Below are positions 26,610-35,002 of a stretch of DNA of 64,000 nucleotides, piece after piece. The stretch covers positions 41,224-105,223 of the forward strand of contig JAXLRT010000022.1 in the NCBI GenBank assembly GCA_046330955.1. Direction: 5' to 3'. Source of the DNA: JADJPO01 sp046330955. Lineage in GTDB: Bacteria > Actinomycetota > Actinomycetes > Actinomycetales > Kineosporiaceae. The notes under the pieces were generated by a model. That model searched no databases. It saw nothing but the letters and a program-made list of their open reading frames with translations, and was not told the DNA's origin. Within the stretch, counting starts at the first letter, position 1, and each line of letters starts with the position of its first letter. The position numbers and the translations under genes are program-made.

Positions 26610-27752
26610 TCACTGCACGGTCAACGTCTTGGTCTCGCTCCAGCCGTCGACGGTGACGTCCAGCAGGTAGGTGCCGGGGGTGGGCAGGGGCAGGGTGATC
26701 TGCCAGGCCTGGCGCGGTGAATCGGCGCCCTGGCCGGTGGGGTTGGGCACCGGCGTGCCGAAGTCCGCGCGGGTGTCGACGGTGGCGGTGGCATCGGCCT
26801 GGCCGGCGCCGGTGAGTCGTCGCAGGGTCCAGCGCACCGGGAAGGAGTCGGCCGCGGCGTCCCCGGTGACGGTCGCCGTGCCGGTATCCACCGTCTGCCC
26901 GTCGACGATCGAGTTGATCCACACCTTCGCCCGCGGGTCACCGCCGGCCAGGGTGCGCTCGAAGGGCTGGTCGATCGGCAACGCGCCGAACAACCGGGCG
27001 GGGCCGCCGGGGCTGACCAGCTGCACCGGTACCAGCTGCTGCGCGGTGGCGGTCGCCGTCCAGATCAGCTGCTGGCCGGCGAGCCGAGCCCAGTCCTCGG
27101 ACTCGGCGGGCCGCACCAGCGACGGGTCGAGCCGAACGGTGATCTGCTGCGCACTGCGGGTCGCCGAGACGGCGCCGGTCAGTTCGCCGGCCACCAGGTC
27201 GGTCAGGTGCAGCGTTCGCCAGACGCTGGTGTAGTCCCCGTCCGCGGCCCGGCCGGCCACCGCCAGGCGCAGGGCGGCGTCCAGGCGCGCCGACGGATCG
27301 GTGAGCGTGGTGGGGACGAACTCGCGCACCAGCACCCGCTGGGTGTCGCGCTGGGCGATGAAGTAGACCGGCAGCGGTGGCACCCGCGGGGTGTTCACGG
27401 ACTGCTGGGCAACGGGCACCGGGCCGTCGTGGATCCAGGAGGTCACCGAGGGCGCGACCATGACCAGGGCGATCACCGCCGCCGCGGCCAACGCGGGCAG
27501 CCAGAGCCGGGGTGCCAGCTGGGGCCGGCGCAGCCTGCCCGGACGTCGCGGGGTCCTCGCCAGGGGGACGACCGGGGCGGTGGACTGCATCCGGGCACGG
27601 GCGCGGATGGATTCCAGGCGGTCGCCCGGGGTCACGTCCGCGGCCTCGCGGGCCAGCGCCCGGCGCAGCAGCAGCTCGAGATCGGTGTCGGACGCGTTCA
27701 TGCCGAGGTCGATGTCCTCGGTGCGGTCCCGGTCCTCGGGGTGGTCAATCAC
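26610..27752 (-). CDS. Membrane protein with GerMN and Gmad2 domains, sigma-factor partner
   Basis: The 380-residue protein has a cytoplasmic N-terminus of about 85 residues resembling a small anti-sigma region. One membrane helix follows (LWLPALAAAAVIALVMVAP). Outside are a GerMN-like domain (PLPVYFIAQRDTQRVLVREF to IWTATATAQQLVPVQL) and a Gmad2 immunoglobulin-like domain (KVWINSIVDGQTVDTGTATV to the C-terminus). It overlaps the end of the ECF sigma gene by 8 bases, so it probably anchors or controls that sigma factor (inference). A GGAGG site precedes GTG 27752. Confidence 0.8.
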   Translation of the reverse strand: MIDHPEDRDRTEDIDLGMNASDTDLELLLRRALAREAADVTPGDRLESIRARARMQSTAPVVPLARTPRRPGRLRRPQLAPRLWLPALAAAAVIALVMVAPSVTSWIHDGPVPVAQQSVNTPRVPPLPVYFIAQRDTQRVLVREFVPTTLTDPSARLDAALRLAVAGRAADGDYTSVWRTLHLTDLVAGELTGAVSATRSAQQITVRLDPSLVRPAESEDWARLAGQQLIWTATATAQQLVPVQLVSPGGPARLFGALPIDQPFERTLAGGDPRAKVWINSIVDGQTVDTGTATVTGDAAADSFPVRWTLRRLTGAGQADATATVDTRADFGTPVPNPTGQGADSPRQAWQITLPLPTPGTYLLDVTVDGWSETKTLTVQ

Positions 27753-28281
27753 GGGTGGCCTCCAGTGCGGTGCGCAGGGCGGCCAGGCCTCGGTGCGCGT
27801 GACTCTTCACCGCACCCCGGGTCATGCCCAGGGTGGTGGCGATGTCGGCCTCGGACAGGTCCGAGTAGTACCTCAGCACCAGCACCTCCTGCTGGCGACG
27901 CGACAGGGTGCGCAGTGCGGCCATCACGCGCGCGTCCTCGGTGGCGCGGACCGCCAACTCCTCCGGGCCGGCCGGCTCGGGCGGTCCGGCGGGGCGGTGT
28001 CGTTCGGTCACCCCGCGGTGGCGTAGCGCCGAGCGGGAGCGGTTGACCACGCTGGTGCGCAGGTAGGCGTGCGCGGCACGACGGTCGCTCAGGCGTCCCC
28101 ACCGGCCGTGCAGCGAGACGTAGGCGTCCTGCACGATCTCCTCGGCGACCGAGGCGTCCCGGGTGAGCAGGGTGGCCAGGCGCACCAGACCGTTCCAGTG
28201 GGCGGCGTAGAGCACCGTGATCGCCTCGTCGGCGTCCGCGGGCAACCCGGCCTCGGCGGTGTCACCCGCGCGGCTGGGCAC
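27745..28281 (-). CDS. RNA polymerase ECF sigma factor, SigE family
   Basis: This 178-residue sigma-70 family protein has region 2 (YAAHWNGLVRLATLLTRDAS, then AEEIVQDAYVSLHGRW) and region 4 with its helix-turn-helix (DLSEADIATTLGMTRGAVKS). An AGGAGG site stands 5 bases before the GTG at 28281, which I prefer to the farther GTG at 28311 whose upstream region lacks one. It is translationally coupled to the GerMN/Gmad2 membrane protein. The signal it answers is unknown; an envelope signal is likely from the partner. Confidence 0.9.
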   Translation of the reverse strand: MPSRAGDTAEAGLPADADEAITVLYAAHWNGLVRLATLLTRDASVAEEIVQDAYVSLHGRWGRLSDRRAAHAYLRTSVVNRSRSALRHRGVTERHRPAGPPEPAGPEELAVRATEDARVMAALRTLSRRQQEVLVLRYYSDLSEADIATTLGMTRGAVKSHAHRGLAALRTALEATRD

Positions 28282-28387
28282 CCAGGCCTCCTGCAACGTC
28301 AGCGTCGTCACCTCTGGACGACGCGCATCTCGTCGGTCGGGTTGACATTAGGTGATGGGCCACCCGGGGTGGATTACGCTGCGCTGC

Positions 28388-28738
28388 ATGTCGGAGCGCA
28401 GTGAGTGCCTGTTCTGCCGCATCGTGGACGGCGACCTGCCCGCCACCATCGTGCACCAGGGCGAGCGGGTGATCGCCTTCCGGGATGTCGCCCCCAAGGC
28501 CCCTACGCATGTGCTGATCATCCCGCGGGAGCACCACCTGAACGTCACCGCGCTCGGAGCGAACGAGCCGGAGGCGCTGGTCGAGCTGGTGGCGGTGGCC
28601 GACCGGATCTCGCGGGACGAGGGACACGGTGGCGCCTACCGGCTGGTCTTCAACACCGGTGCCGAGGTGGGCCAGAGCGTGTTCCACGTGCACGGGCACG
28701 TGCTGGCCGGCCGGGACTTCACCTGGCCGCCGGGCTAG
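28388..28738 (+). CDS. HIT-family nucleotide-binding hydrolase (HINT type)
   Basis: The 116-residue protein begins CLFCRIVDGDLPATIVHQGE and ends with the histidine triad HVHGHVLAGR. These are the marks of HINT phosphoramidases, which hydrolyse AMP-lysine and similar AMP-N compounds. ATG 28388 gives the normal length. It regularly precedes phoH in actinobacteria, as here, with a 14-base gap. It is divergent from the sigma gene. Confidence 0.94.
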   Translation: MSERSECLFCRIVDGDLPATIVHQGERVIAFRDVAPKAPTHVLIIPREHHLNVTALGANEPEALVELVAVADRISRDEGHGGAYRLVFNTGAEVGQSVFHVHGHVLAGRDFTWPPG

Positions 28739-28752
28739 CATGGCCGCAGCCC

Positions 28753-29823
28753 ATGACAGATGAACCGGTGACAGACACGCCCATGACCGAGCCCCCGGAC
28801 CCGACCGGCACGACCGCGGTCCACCGCATCGTCGTCCCGCCGCAGGTGCCGATGGTGGCGCTGCTGGGCACGCGCGACGAGATCCTGCGGGGGATCGAGC
28901 GAGCCTTCCCGCGGACCGACATCCTGGCGCGGGGCAACGAGATCACCTTCACCGGCCGGCCGGCCGACATCGCGCTGGTCGAGCGGCTGGTCGACGAGTT
29001 GATCGCCGTGGTCTCGGCGGGGCAACCGCTGACCCTGGACGCCGTCGAGCGCTCGCTGTCGATGCTGCGGCAACAGACCTCGGAGCGTCCGGCGGACGTG
29101 CTCACCGTCAACGTGCTGTCGAACCGGGGACGCACCATCCGGCCGAAGACGCTGAACCAGAAGCGTTACGTCGACGCCATCGACGAGCACACCGTGGTGT
29201 TCGGCATCGGCCCCGCCGGCACCGGCAAGACCTACCTGGCGATGGCCAAGGCGGTGCAGGCGCTGCAGTCCAAGCAGGTCACCCGGATCATCCTGACCCG
29301 GCCGGCGGTCGAGGCGGGGGAGCGGCTGGGCTTCCTGCCCGGCACCCTGACCGAGAAGATCGACCCCTACCTGCGCCCGCTCTACGACGCCCTGCACGAC
29401 ATGGTCGACCCCGAGTCGATCCCGCGGCTGATGGCCGCCGGCACCATCGAGGTAGCCCCCTTAGCCTATATGAGGGGTAGGACTTTGAACGACGCCTTCA
29501 TCATCCTCGACGAGGCGCAGAACACCTCGGCCGAGCAGATGAAGATGTTCCTCACGCGGCTCGGGTTCGGCTCGAAGATGGTCGTCACCGGTGACGTCAC
29601 CCAGGTCGACCTGCCCAGTGGCACCACGTCGGGGCTGCGCGTCGTCCAGGAGATCCTGGACGGCATCGACGACGTCCGGTTCCACCTGCTGACCAGCGCC
29701 GACGTCGTCCGGCACCGGTTGGTCAGCGAGATCGTCGACGCCTACGGCCGCTGGGACGAGGCACGCCTGGCACCGGCCGTGACGGCCCGGCGCGAGGCCT
29801 CGTCCCGACGCAACCGGCGGTGA
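28753..29823 (+). CDS. phoH: PhoH-like ATPase
   Basis: The 356-residue protein has an N-terminal KH-like region, then the PhoH ATPase core with Walker A GPAGTGKT at 153-160, Walker B AFIILDEAQN at about 248-257 and the sensor region VVTGDVTQVDLP. Bacterial PhoH proteins of this group act with YbeY in rRNA maturation or RNA unwinding. Codons 234-246 (29452-29490) are unusual: GTA, TTA, TAT, AGG, GGT, AGG, ACT and TTG cluster in an otherwise GC-ending gene, and encode the invariant VAPLAYMRGRTLN. ATG 28753 follows the HIT gene closely. Confidence 0.96.
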   Translation: MTDEPVTDTPMTEPPDPTGTTAVHRIVVPPQVPMVALLGTRDEILRGIERAFPRTDILARGNEITFTGRPADIALVERLVDELIAVVSAGQPLTLDAVERSLSMLRQQTSERPADVLTVNVLSNRGRTIRPKTLNQKRYVDAIDEHTVVFGIGPAGTGKTYLAMAKAVQALQSKQVTRIILTRPAVEAGERLGFLPGTLTEKIDPYLRPLYDALHDMVDPESIPRLMAAGTIEVAPLAYMRGRTLNDAFIILDEAQNTSAEQMKMFLTRLGFGSKMVVTGDVTQVDLPSGTTSGLRVVQEILDGIDDVRFHLLTSADVVRHRLVSEIVDAYGRWDEARLAPAVTARREASSRRNRR

Positions 29824-29833
29824 GTCGCTCCAG

Positions 29834-30295
29834 GTGAGTATCGAGATCAACAACGAGAGCGGGGTATCCGCCGACGAGGCGGAGATCGTCGCCCTGGCCC
29901 GGTTCGTGCTGGGCGAGCTGAAGGTGCACCCGCAGGCCGAGCTGTCGGTGATCTTGGTCGACGAGGGCGCGATCAGCGCGCTGCACCAGCAGTGGATGGA
30001 CGAGCCCGGCCCGACCGACGTGCTGTCGTTCCCGATGGACGAACTGCGCCCCGGGCGGGACGGTGAGGATCCCGAGCCGGGTCTGCTCGGCGACATCGTG
30101 CTGTGCCCCCAGGTCGCCGCGCAGCAGGCCGTCACCGCCGGCCACTCGGCGTCCGAGGAACTGCTGCTGCTCACGACCCACGGCATCCTGCACCTGCTCG
30201 GGTACGACCACGCCGAGCCGGACGAGGAGGCCGAGATGTTCGCCCTGCAGCGCACGTTGCTGCTCAGCTACCTCGCCACCCGGGGGCGCGGGTGA
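29834..30295 (+). CDS. ybeY: Endoribonuclease YbeY, 16S rRNA maturation
   Basis: The 153-residue metalloprotein carries the zinc signature HGILHLLGYDH at residues 116-126. It also has the conserved TDVLSFPMDE block near residue 58. YbeY processes the 3' end of 16S rRNA and takes part in ribosome quality control. It follows phoH by 10 bases and overlaps the next gene by 4 bases (GTGA), forming the phoH-ybeY-CNNM-era operon. Confidence 0.97.
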   Translation: MSIEINNESGVSADEAEIVALARFVLGELKVHPQAELSVILVDEGAISALHQQWMDEPGPTDVLSFPMDELRPGRDGEDPEPGLLGDIVLCPQVAAQQAVTAGHSASEELLLLTTHGILHLLGYDHAEPDEEAEMFALQRTLLLSYLATRGRG

Positions 30296-31581
30296 ACCTG
30301 CCCGTCGGACGGCTGGTCCTGGCGGCGCTGGTGATGTTGCTCGGCGCCGGGCTGTTGGCCGCGGCCGAGGCGGCCTGCACCCGGGTCTCGCGCGGGCGGG
30401 CCGAGGAGCTGGCCGACGAGGGACGCCGAGGCGCGGCGGCGCTGCTGCGGATCGTCACCGACCCGGCCCGGCCGATGCTGGTCGCGACGTTCCTGCGGGT
30501 GCTGTGCGACATGGGTTTCGCGGTGATCGTGACCCTGCTGTACCTGCAGGCGTTGGCGGTGTGGTGGCAGGCGGCCCTCGCAGCAGCGGCCGTGTGTACC
30601 GCGGCCGTCTTCGTGGCGGTGGGCGTCGGACCGCGCACCTACGGTCGCCAGCACGCCGATGCGGTCGGCCTGATCGCCGCCCCGGTGATGCTCGCCCTGG
30701 CCCGGGTGCTCGGCCCGTTCGCCCGGCTGCTGGTGCTGATCGGCAACGCGCTCACCCCGGGCAAGGGCTACCGCGACGGCCCGTTCGCCTCCGAGGCCGA
30801 GCTGCGCGAGCTGGTCGACATGGCTTCCGAGCGCCAGCTGATCGAGGCCGACGAGCGCCAGATGATCCAGTCGGTCTTCGACCTGGGCGACACCTTGACG
30901 CGCGAGGTCATGGTGCCGCGTACCGACCTGGTGTCGGTGTCGATGACCATCACGCTGCACCAGGCGATGGGCCTGTTCCTGGGGTCGGGGTACTCGCGCG
31001 TGCCGGTGATCGGTGAGGACCCGGACGACGTGCGCGGCATGCTCTACTTCAAGGATGTCGCCGGGCGCCTGCACCGCGAACCCGCATCGGGCCACCAGCT
31101 CACCGTGGCGGCGCTGATGCGTCCGGCCTACTTCGTGCCGGACAGCAAGCCCGCCGACGACCTGCTGCGCGAGATGCAGACCCAGGACGTGCCGCACGTC
31201 GCGGTGGTCGTCGACGAGTACGGCGGCACCGCCGGCCTGGTCACCCTCGAAGACCTGGTCGAGGAGATCGTCGGGGACATCTCCGACGAGCACGATGCCG
31301 ACGAGCAGGACGTCGAGGATCTCGGCGACGGCCGGCTGCGGGTGACCGCCCGGATGAACATCGAGGACATGGGCGAGTTGTTCGACCTCGAACTCGAGGA
31401 CGACGACGTCGACACCGTCGGGGGCCTGCTCGCCAAGGGGCTGGGCCGGGTGCCGATCGCCGATGCCAGCACCGTGGTCGGGGGCCTGCGGTTGACCGCC
31501 GATCGGTTCGAGGGACGCCGCCGCCGGCTGGCGACCGTGATCGTCGAACGGGTGCACCGACCCGCCGAGGAGACCGTGTGA
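30292..31581 (+). CDS. CNNM/CorC-family membrane protein with CBS domains
   Basis: The 429-residue protein has an N-terminal DUF21 transmembrane domain (helices near residues 8-25, 75-95, 98-115 and 120-150). A CBS pair follows at about 195-330 (VMVPRTDLVSVS, SRVPVIGEDPDDVRGMLYFKD, VAVVVDEYGGTAGLVTLEDL), then the C-terminal CorC/HlyC domain. The family is linked to magnesium export or cobalt and magnesium homeostasis. The start overlaps ybeY and the stop overlaps era, both as GTGA. Confidence 0.93.
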   Translation: MNLPVGRLVLAALVMLLGAGLLAAAEAACTRVSRGRAEELADEGRRGAAALLRIVTDPARPMLVATFLRVLCDMGFAVIVTLLYLQALAVWWQAALAAAAVCTAAVFVAVGVGPRTYGRQHADAVGLIAAPVMLALARVLGPFARLLVLIGNALTPGKGYRDGPFASEAELRELVDMASERQLIEADERQMIQSVFDLGDTLTREVMVPRTDLVSVSMTITLHQAMGLFLGSGYSRVPVIGEDPDDVRGMLYFKDVAGRLHREPASGHQLTVAALMRPAYFVPDSKPADDLLREMQTQDVPHVAVVVDEYGGTAGLVTLEDLVEEIVGDISDEHDADEQDVEDLGDGRLRVTARMNIEDMGELFDLELEDDDVDTVGGLLAKGLGRVPIADASTVVGGLRLTADRFEGRRRRLATVIVERVHRPAEETV

Positions 31582-32504
31582 GCTACCGCAGTGGATTCGC
31601 CTGCCTGGTGGGACGGCCCAACGCGGGCAAGTCGACCCTGACCAACGCCCTGGTCGGTGAGAAGGTGGCGATCACGTCGAGCCGACCGCAGACCACGCGG
31701 CACACCATCCGGGGAATCGTGCACCGGCCCGACGGGCAGCTGGTGCTGGTCGACACCCCCGGCGTGCACAAGCCGCGCACCCTGCTGGGCGAGCGGCTCA
31801 ACGACCTGGTGCGCGCCACGCTGCTCGAGGTCGACGTGATCGGGTTGTGCATCCCGGCGGATGAGCCGGTGGGGGCGGGCGACCGGTTCATCGCGGCCGA
31901 ACTCGCCGAACTGCACCGGGTCGCCGGTGCCGGGCGTCGGCGCCGTCCGCCGGTGGTCGTGATCGTCACCAAGACCGACCGGGTCAACAAGGCGGCGTTG
32001 CCGCCGCAGCTGATCGCGGCCTCGCAGCTGCTGGAGGCGGACGACGTGGTGCCGGTCTCGGCGGTCGACGGGTTCCAGGTCGACGAGCTCACCGACGTGT
32101 TGTTCGGCCACCTGCCCGCTGGGCCGCCGCTCTACCCGGACGGGGAGCTGACCGACGAGCCCGAGCGTGTCATGATCGCCGAGCTGGTGCGTGAGGCGGC
32201 GCTGGAGGGCGTGCGGGACGAACTGCCGCACAGCCTGGCCGTGGTGGTCGAGGACCTGGAGCAACGGCCCGGCCGCCCGGACGACGACCCGCTGCTCGAC
32301 GTCCGGGCCTTCGTCTATGTCGAGCGGGACAGCCAGAAGGGCATCATCATCGGCCGGGGCGGGGCGCGGTTGCGCGAGATCGGCATCCAGGCCCGGCGTG
32401 GCATCGAGGCCTTGCTCGGTCAGCGGGTCCACCTCGACCTGCGGGTGAAGGTGGCCAAGGACTGGCAGCGCGACCCGAAACAGTTGCACCGCCTGGGCTT
32501 CTGA
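31578..32504 (+). CDS. era: GTPase Era, 16S rRNA-binding ribosome assembly factor
   Basis: The 308-residue protein has G1 GRPNAGKST at residues 12-20, the switch TSSRPQTTRHTIRG, G3 DTPGVHKP and G4 TKTD. The C-terminal KH domain (SQKGIIIGRGGARLREIG) binds the 3' end of 16S rRNA. Era is the last gene of the ybeY operon. It has a short acidic-rich insertion between the GTPase and KH domains (RPGRPDDD), common in actinobacteria. Confidence 0.98.
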   Translation: MSYRSGFACLVGRPNAGKSTLTNALVGEKVAITSSRPQTTRHTIRGIVHRPDGQLVLVDTPGVHKPRTLLGERLNDLVRATLLEVDVIGLCIPADEPVGAGDRFIAAELAELHRVAGAGRRRRPPVVVIVTKTDRVNKAALPPQLIAASQLLEADDVVPVSAVDGFQVDELTDVLFGHLPAGPPLYPDGELTDEPERVMIAELVREAALEGVRDELPHSLAVVVEDLEQRPGRPDDDPLLDVRAFVYVERDSQKGIIIGRGGARLREIGIQARRGIEALLGQRVHLDLRVKVAKDWQRDPKQLHRLGF

Positions 32505-32520
32505 GCCACAGAGCTGGTTC

Positions 32521-32562
32521 GTTGGTGCCAGCCGAGGCGAATGCGCCGCCCTTGGCACCAGC
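32521..32562. repeat. Palindromic element, copy 1 (flanks DUF559 pseudogene)
   Basis: The outer arms TGGTGCCA (32523-32530) and TGGCACCA (32553-32560) enclose a second inverted pair, GGCG/CGCC. The 25 bases at 32536-32560 recur with one mismatch at 33497-33521, in the same orientation on the other side of the DUF559 remnant. It lies 17 bases after era and might also act as its terminator. Confidence 0.75.
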
Positions 32563-32564
32563 GA

Positions 32565-33440
32565 TCAGGCGGCGCGGCTGCTGAGCTGGCTGTGGGCCCG
32601 GGCCACCTGGCGCAGGAAGCGGTCGGGGGCGAGCCGCAGCCCCAGTACGGGGATGCGAAGCACCCGCGCCGCGCCCAATACGACCTCGTTCTGGCGCAGG
32701 GCGTCGTCCACCGGGTTCAGGGCGAGCGCGTGATGACCGCCGTCGATCTCGACCACCAGACCGATGTCCTCCCAGGCCACGTCCAGGTACACCCGGCCGC
32801 TCGGCAGGCTGCGCACCAGCTGACGGCTCGGCCGCGGAATGCCGTATCGGCGACACGCGGGTGAAGTCGAGTTCGCCGAGCGAATGCCCGTCGCACACGT
32901 CGAATGCGGCGTCCAACACGGCGCGCCGAGGGCTGCGGCTCATCTGGGACCAGGCACCAGCACCCGACCGGTGATACCAGCCGTTGCTGGACCGCCAGGC
33001 AGAGCATCAGCATGGCGGTGCGGTCGGTGGCGCCCACTGCGCGGCCCTGATCACCGCGTGCTCCGCACGGGCGCGCGGGATGCCGGCGCGTGATGATCGA
33101 CCCGAGGTCCGCGCGGCGATGGAGCCGGACGCCCTCGAGACGATGCCAGCGGTTGTTCGCCGGCATCGCCACGTCGAGATGATCGGCGTCGAATCCCCGC
33201 AGGCCAGCGGCGATCAGGGCGCTCACCCGTCGAGCACGGCGCGAGAGGCTCTCCCAGATGGCCCACCACAGGCCCGGTCCTGCGGGGACGGTGAGCGTCG
33301 ACCACGACGGTGTGGCGTCCGGCTCCCGCCACGGCCCGGCCGTCATCTCGGTGCGGACGTCGGCGCGCCGACGCAGGTCGCCGTGGCGACGGGCCGGCCA
33401 ACTCGCCGCGATCGCAGCGCGACGAGGGTCGCCCGCTGCC
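32565..33440 (-). pseudogene. DUF559 (Vsr-like endonuclease fold) gene, multiply frameshifted
   Basis: Pieces of one DUF559 protein follow each other in different frames on the minus strand. An N-terminal part near 33300-33330 is off by one frame. A central block contains LRGFDADHLDVAMPANNRWH and VRLHRRADL (about 33250-32930), a short block LDAAFDVCDGHSLGELDF follows (about 32940-32840), and the nuclease-fold end has SGRVYLDVAWEDIGLVVEID and GGHH (32816-32565). At least three frame changes are needed to read through. DUF559 proteins have a PD-(D/E)XK-like core and are common, poorly understood accessory genes in actinobacteria. Copies of one palindromic repeat flank it. Confidence 0.8.
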
Positions 33441-33482
33441 TGGGCGGCGCAGTCGGGGTTCGGCCACCTACCGTCCCGTCCA

Positions 33483-33522
33483 GTGGTGCCGAACGCGGCG
33501 AATGCGCCGCCTTTGGCACCAA
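33483..33522. repeat. Palindromic element, copy 2 (flanks DUF559 pseudogene)
   Basis: TGGTGCC at 33484-33490 and GGCACCA at 33515-33521 form the outer arms, with GCGGCG and CGCCGC inside. The inner right half is nearly identical to copy 1 at 32536-32560. The two copies are in direct orientation 961 bases apart. Confidence 0.75.
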
Positions 33523-33535
33523 TCGGCGCAGGGCG

Positions 33536-35002
33536 TCAGAGGCGTTCGACGACGGCTACCAGCAGGGCCTCGCGCAGCGGGACCGGGCAGGCGGCGAGCA
33601 GGGCGTTGACCGGAGCCATCCGCAGCGGCAGCCGGACGCCGCCCACCGCGCCGTCCTCGGTGGTGCCGGTCAACCCGGCGGCGGCCAACAGCCCGGCGAA
33701 GGCGGCGTCGTCCAAGGTCGCGGGGTCGAGCGAGCCCAGCAGCCTGGCCAGCTCCGGGTCGACCTGCACCGGTCCGGTTGCGATCGCCGCCGCGACCGCC
33801 TCGCGCAACGCGGTCAGGAAGTGCTCGACCCCCGCGGCGGTGGCGGCGCTCAGGCTCAGGTGCAGCGAGGCCACCCCGTCACCGAACGGCAGCTGCGGCT
33901 GGGCATACCAGCCCCGCGCCAGCAACTCGTCGGCGATCGTGTAGACGTCGCAGCGTTCGTCGGCGGCCAGCGTCACCAGGGTCGAGTCCGGGACGGCGAG
34001 CAGCCGCACTCCGTCGATGTCACCCACCGCGTCGGCGATCCGCAGCGCCGCACCCCGAGCGGCGGCGGCCAACTCGGCGTAGCCGTCACGACCCAGCAGT
34101 TGGACGACCGCCCAGGCCGCCGCGAGCGGGCCGCCCGACTTGGTCGACTGCAGCGTGGAGTTCACCACGCCATACCCCGGCCAGCCCGCCGTGGCCCAGA
34201 ACTGGTTGTGCCGCAACGCCATCGAACGATGCACCAGCACCGAGACCCCCTTGGGGGTGTAGCCGTACTTGTGCAGATCGGCCGAGATGCTGGTGACCCC
34301 GGGCACCGTGAAGTCCCAGGCCGGGCGCTGCGTGCCCTCGGCGGCGTCGTCCAGGAACGGCAGCACCAACCCGCCGATGCAGGCATCGATATGGCACCGC
34401 ACCCCCCGTGCCGCAGCGACGGCGGCCACCTCCGCCACCGGATCGATCACGCCGTGCGCGTAGGACGGCGCGCTCACCACGACCAGCGCGGTGTCCTCGT
34501 CGATCGCCGCCGCCAGGGCAGCCGGGTCGGCCCGGAAGGTGAGCGGGTCGACGTCCACCAGCACCAGGTCGAGGCCGAACAGGTGGGCCGCCTTGTGGAA
34601 CGCGGCATGCACGGTGGTGGGCGCCACGATGCGGGGGCGGGCGCCCGGCTCGCGTCCCTGCGCCCAGGCGTCCCGCGCGGCGAGCACCGCGAGCAGGCAC
34701 GACTCGGTGCCACCCGAGGTCACCGTTCCGGCGAAACCTGTTGGGGCGCAAAGCAACTCAGCGACGAAACCGACCAGCTCGCGTTCCATCACCGCCAGCG
34801 AACCGAAGGCGGTCGGGTCCAGGCCGTTGGTGCCGCTGAAGTCGGCCAGCGCCTCGTGGGCCAGCGCGTCGACGTCCGGGCGGCCGGCGTCGTAGACGTA
34901 GGCCAGGGTGTGGCCGCCGTGGGTGGGCAGATCGTGGGCGCGCAGCGCGTCCCACCGGGCGCGGATCGCCTCGGCCCGGCGGTGATCGTCGGCAGTGGTC
35001 AT
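33536..35002 (-). CDS. PLP-dependent lyase/decarboxylase (sphingosine-1-phosphate lyase-like)
   Basis: This 488-residue fold-type I PLP enzyme resembles glutamate decarboxylases and sphingosine-phosphate lyases. Features are GTVTSGGTESCLLAVLAARD (phosphate-binding turn), HIDACIGG (Asp contacting the pyridine N) and ISADLHKYGYTPKG with the Schiff-base Lys. The C-terminal region after residue 400 has an extra alanine-rich stretch. The start overlaps the stop of the transporter gene (ATGA), so the two are one operon. A transporter plus lyase pair suggests uptake and cleavage or decarboxylation of an amino compound (inference). The true substrate is unknown. Confidence 0.87.
   Translation of the reverse strand: MTTADDHRRAEAIRARWDALRAHDLPTHGGHTLAYVYDAGRPDVDALAHEALADFSGTNGLDPTAFGSLAVMERELVGFVAELLCAPTGFAGTVTSGGTESCLLAVLAARDAWAQGREPGARPRIVAPTTVHAAFHKAAHLFGLDLVLVDVDPLTFRADPAALAAAIDEDTALVVVSAPSYAHGVIDPVAEVAAVAAARGVRCHIDACIGGLVLPFLDDAAEGTQRPAWDFTVPGVTSISADLHKYGYTPKGVSVLVHRSMALRHNQFWATAGWPGYGVVNSTLQSTKSGGPLAAAWAVVQLLGRDGYAELAAAARGAALRIADAVGDIDGVRLLAVPDSTLVTLAADERCDVYTIADELLARGWYAQPQLPFGDGVASLHLSLSAATAAGVEHFLTALREAVAAAIATGPVQVDPELARLLGSLDPATLDDAAFAGLLAAAGLTGTTEDGAVGGVRLPLRMAPVNALLAACPVPLREALLVAVVERL

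Noticed and set aside
28342..28377. Promoter-like TTGACA before the HIT gene
   Set aside because: No -10 hexamer lies at a suitable distance, so I could not support a promoter call.
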